A stretch of 64,000 nucleotides of DNA from Humulus lupulus (taxonomy: Eukaryota; Streptophyta; Magnoliopsida; Rosales; Cannabaceae). Both the position numbers and the translations under genes were made by a program. Location: positions 88,334,888-88,398,887 of the forward strand of contig NC_084796.1 of assembly GCF_963169125.1 (NCBI RefSeq), in the 5' to 3' direction. Of the stretch, positions 1 to 12,149 are shown one piece after another. Within the stretch, counting starts at the first letter, position 1. Each line of letters begins with the position of its first letter. Under the pieces are notes generated by a model that was given only the letters and a program-made list of their open reading frames with translations, searched no databases and was not told the origin of the DNA.

Positions 1-1
1 T

Positions 2-3000
2 CGAGTCTCTTCCCGTGTTTCTCACTCACCAGGAATGAGCAGGAGGAGTGCTGAGCGCACACGTATGTTGCATGATAAACTAATGTCTCCTGAAAAGAAA
101 AAGAAAACTGCCAAGGATCTAAAGAGGGAAGCCGAAGAAAAGCATGCAAGGGCTTTGAGGATTAGAAGTGAGCTTGAGAATGAGAGAGTTCAGAAACTTC
201 AGCGAACATCAGAAAAGTTAAATAGAGTAAGTGAATGGCAAGCTGTTCGAAGCATGAAGTTACGCGAGGGAATGCATGCTCGGCAACAACGCAGTGAATC
301 TCGGCATGAAGCCTTTCTAGCTCAAGTTGTGAAGAGAGCTGGTGATGAGAGTAGCAAAGTTAATGAAGTTCGTTTTATTACTTCCTTAAATGAAGAGAAT
401 AAGAAACTTATGTTGAGACAAAAACTACATGATTCTGAGTTGAGGAGAGCTGAGAAGCTTCAAGTTATGAAATCAAAACAAAAAGAGGATATGGCAAGAG
501 AAGAGGCTGTTTTAGAACGTAGGAAACTAATTGAAGCTGAAAAGTTACAGCGTCTTGCTGAGACACAAAGGAGGAAGGAAGAGGCTCAATTTAGAAGGGA
601 AGAAGAACGTAAAGCATCAAGTGCAGCACGAGAGGCACGGGCGTTGGAACAACTTCGTCGGAGGGAAGAAAGAGCCAAGGCTCAACAAGAAGAAGCTGAA
701 CTTCTTGCCCAAAAATTGGCTGAGAAACTCAGCGAAAGTGAGCAACGTCGAAAGTTCTACCTGGAGCAAATAAGAGAGAGAGCTTCGATGGATTTCAGGG
801 ATCATTCTCCATTACTACGTCGTTCTTTGAATAAGGAGGGTCAAGGTAAATCTACACCTGCTAACCCTGGTGAAGAAAATCAGGCAAGCTGTTTGTCAGG
901 GTTAGTAGGTTCTGCTTTTGCAACAAATAATGTCACCTTGCAGCATTCAATGAAGCGAAGGATTAAAAAAATTCGACAAAGACTTATGGCTCTAAAGTAT
1001 GAATTTCCTGAACCTCTTGTTGGTGCTGAAAATACTGGAATTGGGTATAGAACGACAGTGGGAACTGCAAGGGTGAAAATTGGGAGGTGGCTTCAGGAAC
1101 TTCAAAGGCTTCGACAGGCAAGAAAAGAAGGAGCTGCGAGTATTGGGTTAATAACAGCTGAGATAATTAAGGTATTCTTCCCCCCACCCCCACCAGATAT
1201 GTGACAATTATGACTCATAACTTTTTTTTTAATCTGAAACCCCTTCATTCAAGATCTGTTGTAAGTTGGTGCATGAAATTGTAGGGAAGATTCATCCTAT
1301 GTGTTGTTTGTCCAGCTGTAGTATTATCTGTGTGGAAGCTATAAATTTGTTGCTTTATTAATTAATCAGTATTCACAAGGTTAGCAGGTCGCAATTCCTA
1401 TATTATTCTTCTGCGCTAAAATTCACTTGTTTATTATTATCATGTTTTTTTCCCAATTTATCATGCATTTGTGATAGTTGTGTATAATATGAGTTATTTC
1501 TTAACCTATTTCTCTTTCGAGAATCAGTTTGTAGATGGAAAGGATGCTGAACTACAGGCTTCTCGCCAAGCTGGTCTTCTTGATTTTGTAGCTTCGGCTT
1601 TGCCTGCTTCTCATACATCAAAACCTGAAGCCTGGCAAGTGACAATACATCTTCTTAAGCTTTTGAAGGTTGTTTTGTCCATGCGTGCAAACAGGAGCTA
1701 TTTTCTTGCTCAGAATCTCTTACCTCCAATCATCCCAATGCTGTCAGCTGCCCTTGAAAACTATATAAAGATTGCAGCATCTCTAAATGTCCCTGGTAAT
1801 ACTAGCTTGCCTTCAAGCAAAACTTCAGCTGAACAATTTGAATCGATATCTGAAGTATTGGATGGTTTCTTATGGACTGTGACAACAATAATCGGTCACA
1901 TAAATTGCGAGGAACAACAGCTCCAAATGCGGGATGGCTTGCTAGAGCTATTGACTGCATACCAAGTTATTCACCGACTACGTGATCTTTTTGCTCTTTA
2001 TGATCGACCCCAAGTAGAAGGATCTCCCTTCCCTTCTTCTATTCTCTTAAGCATATATTCATTGGTGGTTTTGACATCCAGACCTGAAACAAATTCTGTG
2101 ATTGATTGGGAATATATACATACAGAAACACTATTACTGAACAGAAATCAGGAGGCCAAATTTGCAGAATCTGTGGATACTGTATTTCTTATAGATAACT
2201 CTGAAGATCTTAGGACTCCATTGTCTACACTGAATGCAAGTAAAGTTGTGCATCTACCGGATGTACCAGAAGATACGACATTAGGTGAATCGTATAGGAT
2301 AAATAAAATTGTGTTAGGATCTACCGCACGGGATACTGAAAAAGAGCAGACTAATTCATCGGTTGAGGAAAATAAGGCCATCACGGACAATCCAGATTTT
2401 CTAGATGAATCTGAGAAAATTCAAATTGAAGACACAATGAAGTCTTTTCCACTCCATAAGGATGAGAGGATCTTGATTGATGTTAGAGTAGAACAAAAGA
2501 TTGATAATGTTCTGAACCTGGAGCAACCTGTGCAGTTTCTTCTTTCTGCCATCTCAGAAACTGGGCTCGTCAGTCTTCTTTCTGTGTTGACAGCTGTGTT
2601 ACTGCAGGCAAATAATAGGTTGTCTTCTGAACAGGTAACTACGCTGCCAAGTGCAAATACACTACGTGCAAATAAATGTTGGAATGTGTGTTTTGTGTGT
2701 GATGTAAACACTTATCCACATTTTGTGTAGTTGTTAGTTGTAAAAATTAGTGTAATGGCAATTAATCAGGAAATACCAACAACTATAATTTGCTTCACTA
2801 ATGGTGTGAGTGGAACTTGGTGGGTAACTGGCATTTTTTAAGAGAGATCATAAAGAGCATGAATGCATGTGTGAATAGAATTGCACCCATAATGTGCCAC
2901 AGTTGGTCTACTCATTCGTAATTTCTATGTTTTTTCTTAGGTATAAATTTTTGTCAAGTCATTTTGATGATAGCATCTTTAGTTCTCTACATGTTAACTT

Positions 3001-4269
3001 GAATTCTGTGGGTGGTGAGGTTGCATCTTTTCCACTTCTGTCCTGTTTACTCTATTTTATTGAGTTATTTTGTTAAATGAACACTTGGTGAGGCTCTATA
3101 CCTGTTATGTCCAGATTATGAGCAACTTTTGTCTTGTTTCAGGCCTCATGTATTCTACCCTCAAATTTTGAGGAGGTGGCAACTGGAGTTCTGAAGGTGT
3201 TGAACAATTTAGCTCTTTTGGATCTTAAATTTTTGCAGAGAATGCTGGTGAGTTATTTTAATTTATATTGGGTGTTGGAGCTCTTTTTGTATGGTTCCTC
3301 TCAAAGTTACTCATTTACATGTACTTTCTGGTGTAGGCGAGGCCAGACCTGAAAATGGAATTCTTCCATTTATCGAGTTTCCTCCTTTCCCATTGCACCA
3401 ACAAGTGGAAAGCAGCTAGTGATCAGGTGATTCAATTTGTGGTTTTAATGCTAATACATTTACATTCTTTTGCAATACATTTACCAATATTTTTCTCTTT
3501 CCTTTTTTCTTTTTCACTCGTCTTAAAGACTTAACTGATTCTTGATCAATAAATGTATCAGGTTGGTATGCTTCTTCTTGAATCTCTGTCACTACTTGGT
3601 CATTTTGCTCTGTTCCACCCAGGAAATCAAGCTGTTCTTCGATGGGGAAAGACTCCTACTATCCTTCATAAGGTCGGTATATATATACTTGATGTGCTTT
3701 GTTTCATCTGGAAAACTTATCGATAAAAAATCTAATTGTTGAGTTGGATGGGACAGATATGCGATCTACCCTTTGTATTCTTCAGTGACCCCGAGCTGAT
3801 GCCAATTTTAGCTAGCACACTGGTTGCTGCTTGTTATGGGTGCAACCAGAACAAGGGTGTAGTTCAGCAGGAAATTAGTACAGAAATGCTGCTCCCCCTC
3901 TTAGAATCTTGCAGGAGAATGCTGGCACTCCGGTATAATTCAAACTCAGACCATTGCCCTGTAAATGAGTCTTGTGATAGTCAGCTGAGTGCTGAACATA
4001 AGAAGCTCCAGGTTGATGTTCCGACAAGGTCTATCCGTCACAACTCTCGAAACACTAGAATTTTGGGGAAAATTAATGGTTCAGGAAACAGCACGAGAAA
4101 TGGCAAGCTGAGAAATCATAGGGACTGTAAAGCAACAAAGAATTGGGAAGAAGTGGCTCTGAAGCCTAATATGACAGCTTTAGAAACTTCCTCCTTGATG
4201 TTACATTATAGATTACCTCTTAGTTTCATCAATCGGGCGGAGTGTTTCTTTTCATCGGGGGCCCCATAG
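2..4269 (+). CDS. SCAPER: SCAPER homologue (S-phase cyclin A-associated protein in the ER), 3' part
   Basis: Six exons join in frame: 2-1171, 1528-2634, 3143-3247, 3337-3426, 3562-3672 and 3757-4269 (stop TAG). All junctions are phase 0 with GT-AG ends, giving 1,031 residues. The frame is open from base 2, so the exon continues past the left edge and the ATG at 35 is not the start. The first ~260 residues are a long, charged, Arg/Lys/Glu-rich coiled coil (SAERTRMLHDKLMSPEKKKK). A helical region follows in exon 2, then conserved blocks such as SYFLAQNLLPPIIPMLSAAL. Human SCAPER binds cyclin A/CDK2 at the ER and acts with TTC5 in tubulin mRNA decay; whether the plant protein does so is inference. 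I recognise the family from the coiled coil and the following blocks. The C terminus (LPLSFINRAECFFSSGAP) looks like a natural end. No transposon insertion is visible in its introns (84-508 bp). Confidence 0.88.
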
Positions 4270-5485
4270 CAAATGAAATTTGAGGTCAGCCATGCATAGA
4301 GTTCCTCTATTCACACTTTTATTTATGGATACATCTGCTTTGGCAAGTTAGGCATACTTAGTGGAAAGGCAGCTGAATGTTGTTGAATTAAGACACTCAC
4401 ATACAAAGTTTCAGGCAGAAGTTTTATTTTTTTGCTGAAACTGCAGCAAACATGACACTGACAATACTATGTTCTTGGTATAGAGATGGACACAAAAGAT
4501 TGGTTGGTATCTCAAGATGAGCGATGTTAAGAGTTATCAGTTCTAGTTGAATTGAGAATCCATTTAGTAACTTATGCGGCACTTTTGTATTGCTCCACTT
4601 TTTGCTCTCCCATGCATCATTATCAAATGTCCAAGCCTGACGATTTGTATTAAATTGGCAATTCTGCTACTAATAAATAACACTCTTGCTCATATTTTCC
4701 TATTTAAATTGGTTAGTCTCGGGCTCGATGTTCCCCCCACCTTTTAGACTGCTATTAATTCTAGTTTATTTGTAGGAAGAAAATGAAAAACAAACTGATA
4801 CTTAACGTGATAACTTCTGAAATTAGAAGCAGATTTTCTGAGTTTGAAAACAACATTAGGTCTAAAGTGTCAAGCCAAGGCACCTCACCCCGCACAAGGT
4901 GTTCTCTTGCAATTCAAGGCAATTTACACAAGAGGTGTGCTCTGTTCTTCATGTAGAGCCATTCCGATAAGATAATTTTTTTTTTATATAAATATACATA
5001 TTTATATAGGGAACACTTTTACCGGCTGGAGAAATTACATTCTAATTTTTTTTATATGACGACATATATGATAATTATAGTAAACATGTGTGCAATTGAT
5101 TGCTTGAATCCTGATTTCGTCGATATAAATTATTCAGAATTTTCCAAATACATATTATAAGTGTAATTTACATTGTTATATAAAAAATTTAGGTTATAAT
5201 TACTCCACTTGCCAAAAACAAAAATGCCACTATTAGTAGAGTTGCCTTGATTTACTACTATCGCCATTTGATTACAACTTCTCAAGACAGTTTATGAGTT
5301 AAATGTATAAAGATGATATATTGCATATGATTACTCTTCATTGTCATTCGAATGAAACGTTTTCCTTCAAAATTTATTATAATATGCTCAGCTTATGCTA
5401 ATCTATGATGATGCCATGTGGAAGGAACATGATTTTGCACTGAAAGCATGAGTTACTGTCTCAACTGATTTTGATATTTCTGATT
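4270..5485 (+). other. SCAPER 3' flank and intergenic DNA
   Basis: No coding signal is visible. The first ~400 bp probably hold the 3' UTR of the SCAPER homologue; an AATAAA poly(A) signal sits at 4672-4677. From about 4980 the DNA is AT-rich with no recognisable element. A retrotransposon reading frame begins abruptly near 5486. Confidence 0.5.
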
Positions 5486-6830
5486 CAGCCTTTCCCATTC
5501 ACTTCAGCTCAGATCACCCAACTCCATGAGTTGCTTAATACCTCCAAGAATGTTATTGCCTCTGCACCATCATCCTCTTCACATCCAGGTACCTCTGCTA
5601 CCTTCAATGTTCAAAACTCTGCCTGGATTGTGGATTCAGGGGCCTCAAATCACATGACTAGTTAGTCCCATCAATTTACCACATACACTCCTTGTCCAGG
5701 TACTCAAAAAATTAAGATAGTTGATGGTTTCCTATCCTTTGTGGCTGGTAAAGGGTCTCTATATTTATCCCCCTCTATTACTCTTTATGATGTCCTTCAT
5801 GTCCCAAATCTATCGTGTAATCTGCTCTCTGTCAGTAAAGTCACTCGAGGTCAGCAATGTTTTCCCTCTTTCTCACCATTATGTTGTACTTTTCAGGATA
5901 TGTCCTCAGAGAAGACGATTGGGAGTGCAAAGGCATGTAGTGGGTTGTATTACACTGATCTGATTCCTCATGCTCAAGAAAATAAAACTTTTGTTTCTGG
6001 TTGTATTGCTTCTCGTAATAATGATATTATGCAGTGACATTATAGGCTAGGACACTAGTTTTTTCAATTTCAAATATTTATTTCCTAAATTGTTTCGAAA
6101 TAAAAATTTGAGCTCCTTTATGTATGACATTTGTCAGTTTACTAAACATACACGTGCTATTTTTCGCTCTGTACCTTACAAATCAACCCAGCCCTTTACT
6201 CTTATTCATAGCGATACAAGGGGACCATCTAGAATAGCCAATGCCACAGATACTAGATGGTTCATCACTTTTATTGATGACCACACACATGTTAGTTGAG
6301 TTTTTCTTCTTAAACAAAAATCTTATGCTGCCATGACATTTAGAAACTTCCATTCTATGATCAAAAATCAGTTCAATGCTAATCTTCAAGTGTTGCACAC
6401 AAATAATGGCATTGAATATTTTAATTCCATCTTAGGTGATTATCTTCTATCCCATAGCATCATTCATAGTTCGTGTGTAGGCACACCCCAACAAAATGGG
6501 ATTACCGAATGCAAAAATAGACATTTGTTGGAGGTTGCTAGGGCCTTAATGTTTACCACATCTGTCCCTAAGTATTTTTGGGGTGAGGCTATCCTTACCG
6601 TTGTCTACCTCATCAATTGTATGCCCTCTCGAGTGTTGAGCTTTCACACTCCACTCTTTATCATTCTTAAAACACATCCACATACTCATCTTGTTTCTAA
6701 TCTCTCCTTAAAAACGTTTGGTTGTACTTCTTATGTCCGTGTTCTAGGTCCAAACCGATCCAAATTTGATCCACGTGCTCTTAGGTGTGTTTTTTTTGGG
6801 CTACTCTTCTTCCAAAAAGGGGTATAAATG
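5486..6830 (+). pseudogene. copia protease and integrase remnant
   Basis: The protease active site is readable as AWIVDSGASNHMTS (about 5618-5660). The GAG-pre-integrase block and integrase core follow, with LIHSDTRGPSRIANATDTRW near 6210, the second acidic site changed to HTNNGIEYFNS near 6395, and [20 protein letters not shown] near 6480-6540. In-frame stops fall at about 5663, 6036 and 6297, and the frame shifts near 6825. The D-to-N change in the second catalytic position and the stops make it inactive. Confidence 0.8.
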
Positions 6831-7259
6831 CTATAATCCTTCTACTCGACGTATGTATGTCTCCTTAGTCGTCACATTCAATGAAGAACAACTTTTTTAT
6901 CCCAACATTCCACTTTAGGGAGGGACACTGAATGAAGTTTCTAGTTTAGATACTTGCCTACCTAAAGTTATCCCAGAAATTGATCAAACTATTCACATCA
7001 ATCTTCTCCTTCTCTATCTGACATAGGAACATTTGAGCAACAATCTCAACCCCAAACTAAAGAACTTTAAGTTTACTCTTGGCGATCGAAGGACCATTAG
7101 GTAATACAACCAACTACTACCGAGTCTGGCCCACAGATTGTTCCTAATGTAAGTGATCATTTTCTCAATCCCATCTTGCCTAATGATGTTCCTAATGTTG
7201 AGCCTTCTAAGACGGTGAAACTCGAATATGAGTTGCCTATTGCCAAAAGGAAGGGAGTC

Positions 7260-8905
7260 TGAAGTTGTACTCTACATTCAATGTCCAGATATGTCTACTA
7301 TAGTAGACTAACTTCGAAATATAAAGCTTTCCTAGCAAAAGTCGAGCAAGTGGTAGTTCCTAAGGATATAACTGAAGCCCTCTCATAAAAAGACCGGAAG
7401 AAAGCAGTCTACGAGGAAATTGGGGCACTAGAAACCAACACAACATGGACAATAGTCAGTTGGCCTAGAGATAAACATGTGGTTGGATGTAAGTGAGTAT
7501 TTACGGTTAAACACAAGGCTAATTGAACGATAGACCGATACAAAGCGAGACTAGTTGCAAAAGAATTAACCCAAACATATGGAGTGGACTACAACGAGAC
7601 ATTTGCACCCGTTACCAAGTTAAACACAGTTAGGGTTCTGCTATCAGTTGCTGCAAATCACACCTTGTTAGGGTTCTGCTATCAGTTGCCCCAACAACAA
7701 CTAGACATCAAAAATGTCTTACTCAATGGGCATTTGTAAGAGGAAGTTTTCCTAAGAATCCCTCCAGGCTTTGATGAAAGATATGGAAAAGAAAATGTCT
7801 GCCATCTAAAAAACTCTCTCTACGGCTTAAAACAATCTCCACAGGCATGGTTTGAAAGATTTAATTGTGTGGTAAAACAATATGGGTATAAACAGGCTCA
7901 ATCAAATCACACCTTGTTCTTCAAACACTCGCAAAAAGGCAAGGTAATTATTCTCATTGTATATGTTGATGACATGATACTCACTGATGATAATTATGGA
8001 GAGCAAGAAAGACTTAAAAGGCTTGCTAGCCCAAGAATTCGAGGTAAAAGATCTTGGACCAATAAAGTATTTTTTAGGAATGGAGGTTGCAAGAACAAAA
8101 CAATGAATTGTTGTCTCAAAGGAAATATGTCCTAAATCTACTCAAGGAAACAGGAATATGTGGTTGTAAACCTATGACAACATCAATTAAACCAAAAGGC
8201 AAGTATAAACAACCAAAAGAGAAGCCAATTGACAAAGGAATGCACCAACGGTTAGTGAGAAAATTGATCTACCTATCCCACCCAAGACTTGATATTGCAT
8301 TTGTTGCGAGCTTAGTTAGCCAATACATACACAATCCATTCGAAGAACACTTGGAAGTTGTGTACATAATTTTATGCTATTTGAAGAAAGCACCAAGAAA
8401 TGGATTGCTATTCAAAAAGAACAAGAAAAGAGGTGTTGAGGCCTTCATAGATGCAAATTGGGTAGGGTCAGTTGAAGATAGAAGATCAACAACTGGATAT
8501 TGTACTAAAGTATGGGGGAACTTGGTTACTTGGAATAAGAAGCAATCAGTGGTAGCCTGAAGTAGTGTCGAAGCAGAACTCAGAGCTCTTGCTCAAGGAG
8601 TATGCGAATTAATTTGGATCAAATGCATACTTGAAGAATTAAAACTTCAAAGGACCAAGCATTTAAAGTTGTATAGTGACAGCAAGTCAGCAATCAACAT
8701 AGCACACTACCCAATCCATCACGACAGAACCAAGCATGTTGAGGTGGATACACTTCATTAAAGAAAAAATTGATGGAAAGGAACAATGTTGTATATATTC
8801 CTAGCAAGCAACAACAGGCTAACTTACTAGCTAAAGGGCTATCAACAGAAAGTTTCAACGAGTTAGTTTGCAAGCTGGGCATATGAAATCTTTATGCACC
8901 AGCTT
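7260..8905 (+). pseudogene. copia reverse transcriptase and RNase H remnant
   Basis: Fragments of the RVT_2-type reverse transcriptase are in order: YGLKQSPQAWFERFN near 7820-7862, the polymerase core LIVYVDDMILT at about 7953-7985, then YLSHPRLDIAFVASLVSQYI near 8270-8325. RNase H blocks follow at 8440-8880 ([19 protein letters not shown]). The frame shifts at about 8090 and 8745 and has stops at 7384, 7738, 7807 and 8560. A direct repeat of about 22 bp (gttagggttctgctatcagt and following bases) occurs at 7629 and 7668, duplicating coding sequence out of context. Confidence 0.8.
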
Positions 8906-8914
8906 GAGGAAGGG

Positions 8915-9170
8915 TGTAGAAAACATTGTATGTTAAGCGTTTACTCAGTATCTTTCTAATAAGAAACCAAGCTGAACTATTAGAAAGTTACTATAATTAG
9001 ATTATTTAGTTTTAGGCTAATTGATTTATTCTAGAATATTTGTAATTAATCTAGAATATTTTGTGTTAAATACCAAATTTGTTTATACCTGTACGGTGTC
9101 TATTTAAAGGCCTTATTCTCAATCTATAAAGATTATCAAAGGCTAATTTTCCACACAGAATTTTACTTTA
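8915..9170 (+). repeat. 3' LTR of the copia relic (right end approximate)
   Basis: Starts TGTAGAAAAC immediately after the polypurine tract and the end of the RNase H frame. A TATA-like ctatttaaagg is at about 9100, followed by a transcribed-looking segment. No second copy exists in the window, so the right boundary (near 9170) is a guess. Confidence 0.5.
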
Positions 9171-9369
9171 AATTAGACCGACCAAGAACTACGAGATCAC
9201 CCCTTGCATTATGGGGTGATAGAGGGATCGTACCATGAGTAACAATTAATCTATACAATTGAACCAGGGATTGTCATTACAAAAAACATATGGATGCTTT
9301 GGGATATTTTATATTTTACTAAGGACCCTGTAGTTCCTTTTTCTTTTCTCCTTTTACAATGTGCTGAGT

Positions 9370-12149
9370 TTAGTATATACTGTTTGTAGATGCATAAATT
9401 TCTTTGTTGGTGGATGGCCCTTCACTTCCAGCATCCATATTATTTCCTGAAGAGTAGGCACTCCCAGGAACCTTAACTAAAAGCTCATCCTCAAAAACAT
9501 TCTTGAGTATCTTCGAAATCCCTTGATCCTGAAATTAAAGATTCTCAAAATATTATTATTTTCTATTAGTCTATATCATTGTTGTTCTTTAATAATACTT
9601 CTTGGTTTCTCCTAAAAAAACAAGTCTCTTTGTGCATGTCATCTCTCCATAATACGAATTTCACAGTAAACTTGATGCTGACAATAGATTTGCTAAATCA
9701 TATTTGATTCTTAAGAACTAGAGCAAATAACGACTAAAATACTCAATGTTTCCAAAATGTTGTATTTTTATACTTTTTTTTCACGGGAAAAATACTCATA
9801 GTTGCTAAAATATAGCATTTAAATACTCATAGTTTCTTTTTATAGAAAAAATACCCAAAGTTTGTAAAATGTAGCATTTAAATACCCAAACAGTTAAAAA
9901 TAATTTTGTTTAATCATTTTTTTCTATTTTTAAAGTTTTTTAGCTATGTAATTTTTTTAAATGTTTGGGTATTTAAATGCTACATTATAGAAATTTTGGG
10001 TATTTTTCCATAAAAAAAACTTTAGATATTTGAATGCTACATTTTAGTAACTTAGGTAATTTTACCATAAAATAAATTTGGTATAAAAGTGCAAAATTTT
10101 AAATTATTGGGTATTTAAGCCGCCATTTACTCTTTGATCTATGAAATATTAAGTCCTGGACCTAGCTTGCAAAAACAGAAAAAAAACAAGCTAAACTAAG
10201 CAGGAAAGCAGAAAAAGATTTGTACTCACATTTGCTTCTGTTTGTTCATTGTTCTGAACATCTTTAAGACCATTCATAATAGCTTTGAGCTGCTTCTTAG
10301 CCCTTGCCCTTGTCGAGCGTCGTTCAGCACATTGTGCCTTGGTCACATCAGAATGACAGGCTATGCAAAGTGTTCTCATGTTCTCTAGCTTGCATTCACC
10401 TAAAGCAAAATCAGATAATACTAAATTTAAAAATACTGACTACCAACATAAAATGGAAAAAGAAAGAAAATGTTAGTCTTGCCAATTAAGAAAGGCACTT
10501 ATAAGATGATAATAACAGACCAAAGTTTCAGTAGTAATGAAGTTTTTCTACATAGACCAGTACACGAAGTAGCGATAGTATCCTACCTCCACCTCGGTAC
10601 ACAGGAACAATGTGGTCTGCATGCCATGCATTACCCTCTGTTGGATCCTTAATAAGCTTTTCGAGTCTGTACGTCACCAGATTCAGGGAATTAAAACAAG
10701 GTGATTTGTCTAACACGTCTTACCCTCCCAAAATTATGTCCTTCACCAACTTCTATGGGAAGCATCTTTTATGCAGTTAACAAATGTTTATTTTTGTTCT
10801 CTGATAAGTCAAGAATTGTCTTTATCTCATTCAACATGGTAGCACATTAAAAAAAAAAACTTCCAACGAATTCATAAAGTTCTCTTAAAAAAGAAAAAGA
10901 ACTATTGATTCAGATGTACTGTATACCAGTGTCCCTGAGCAGCATACGCTATATATAAATATATACATATATAAATTTAAAGAAAAAATGATACTCTTAT
11001 CAGTTTTGATATAAGTGACTTACAACTTCTCTCGACTTGCTATTTTAGGCGCAACTTTCTCAATATACTCTCTTCGCTTTGCCAATGATAGAGGTCTTAT
11101 GTACACCACAAGTTTATGACAGTCCAAATGACAGTTCGTACAAATACCATTCTCTAGTTGAAAAAGCTCCTGACAATTGCTTGTGCGTTAGTGTTTTCAA
11201 AGATACACAATACCATGAATCCATGATAGAGAGAAGCATAAGATCAATAGTCAACACATTCTATTTTGTAGTATACTTTGCGTTCTGACCTGACGAAGGG
11301 ACCTGTTACTCGTTCTTATTCTATATTCTTCATAGCATTCGAGATCACAGAAAAGATCCTCAAAAAATTCAGGTTCCTTAGCATTGCAACTCCTGAGCTT
11401 GAAAAAGTTTAGTCTACCAAAACAGTTATAAAGAAAAGTTGAGTCTACCAAAACAGTTGACCACAAGGTCAATTTGGACTTACTTGCATGGTGCTTGACA
11501 TAATTTACAGAGTGGCTCATTCACCATCCAACCTTGAGTGTATTCCTTCTCCTTTTTTCCATTGCCAGATCGTAGATAAACTTTTTTCCATACAGCATTT
11601 GGCGGAAGAGCTTGGCTAATCTCACACATAGGTGTATGGCGGCGCTTGCTTCCAACTTTTATCAGCCCCTGTTATAAAGAGTATGTAAATACACACAGAT
11701 ACTTCTTCCTTCACATTCATCAAATACATATTGTATTTACAATGAGAAAAGAAATATGACAAGAGTAGAAGTAATAAGGAAAAGCAAAGGAAAATCCTTC
11801 ATTCAAATAGCACAGCTCGACTGTCAAAGGACATGCATACCCCAGTGTTGTGGTTAATGCTTTCATTCAAAAAGCAGAGTTCTACTGTCAAAGGAAGTTG
11901 TAATGGTTTTCCAATCAACTTTTTTCGCTCCACAGGCCTCAGATTGTTCCACTCCTTGCTGAATTCCAAAACAGCATTCCTACAAACTGGGTTGTCCATT
12001 ATAGAAGTTCTTCTATTATCATTGTTAGCAACAGAAGAATCTAATGGCTCGAGTTCCTCAGGCCGAAAATTCTCAAACAGTGGTCTTGGTCTTGAATCTG
12101 TTCCAGAAAGGCAAGAATACAAGTGGATCCTACCAGTGTATTGGCTAAC
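9370..12149 (-). CDS. ZRANB3: helicase gene exons 18-24 (conserved C-terminal block, zinc cluster, HNH nuclease)
   Basis: Exon 18 (11841-12149) encodes [20 protein letters not shown] and NFRPEELEP, then a helical block. Exons 19-20 (11484-11668, 11290-11392) hold a cysteine cluster [11 protein letters not shown] plus FCDLEC, a likely zinc site at residues 968-995. Exons 21-23 (11024-11169, 10587-10666, 10230-10399) form the HNH domain: zinc pairs C1020/C1023 and C1097/C1100, core H1074/D1076/H1077, then N1092 and H1101. All expected HNH positions are present, so nuclease activity is plausible. Exon 24 (9370-9528) ends at TAA with a Ser/Asn-rich tail. Confidence 0.92.

Larger units (their letters stand above)
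5486..9170 (+). mobile_element. Ty1/copia retrotransposon relic, 5' truncated
   Basis: Decayed copia element between the two convergent host genes. The order protease, integrase, reverse transcriptase, RNase H is that of Ty1/copia. Gag, the primer binding site and the 5' LTR are absent: coding similarity starts directly before the protease. A 3' LTR-like sequence starts at 8915, after a purine-rich tract (ttgaggaaggg, 8904-8914). Many stops and frameshifts break the frame, so it is dead. No target-site duplication could be assigned because the 5' end is lost and the 3' LTR end is only approximate. Confidence 0.85.

Noticed and set aside
617..805. Open frame on the - strand opposite SCAPER exon 1
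   Set aside because: Antisense shadow of the coiled-coil coding sequence; no family resemblance.
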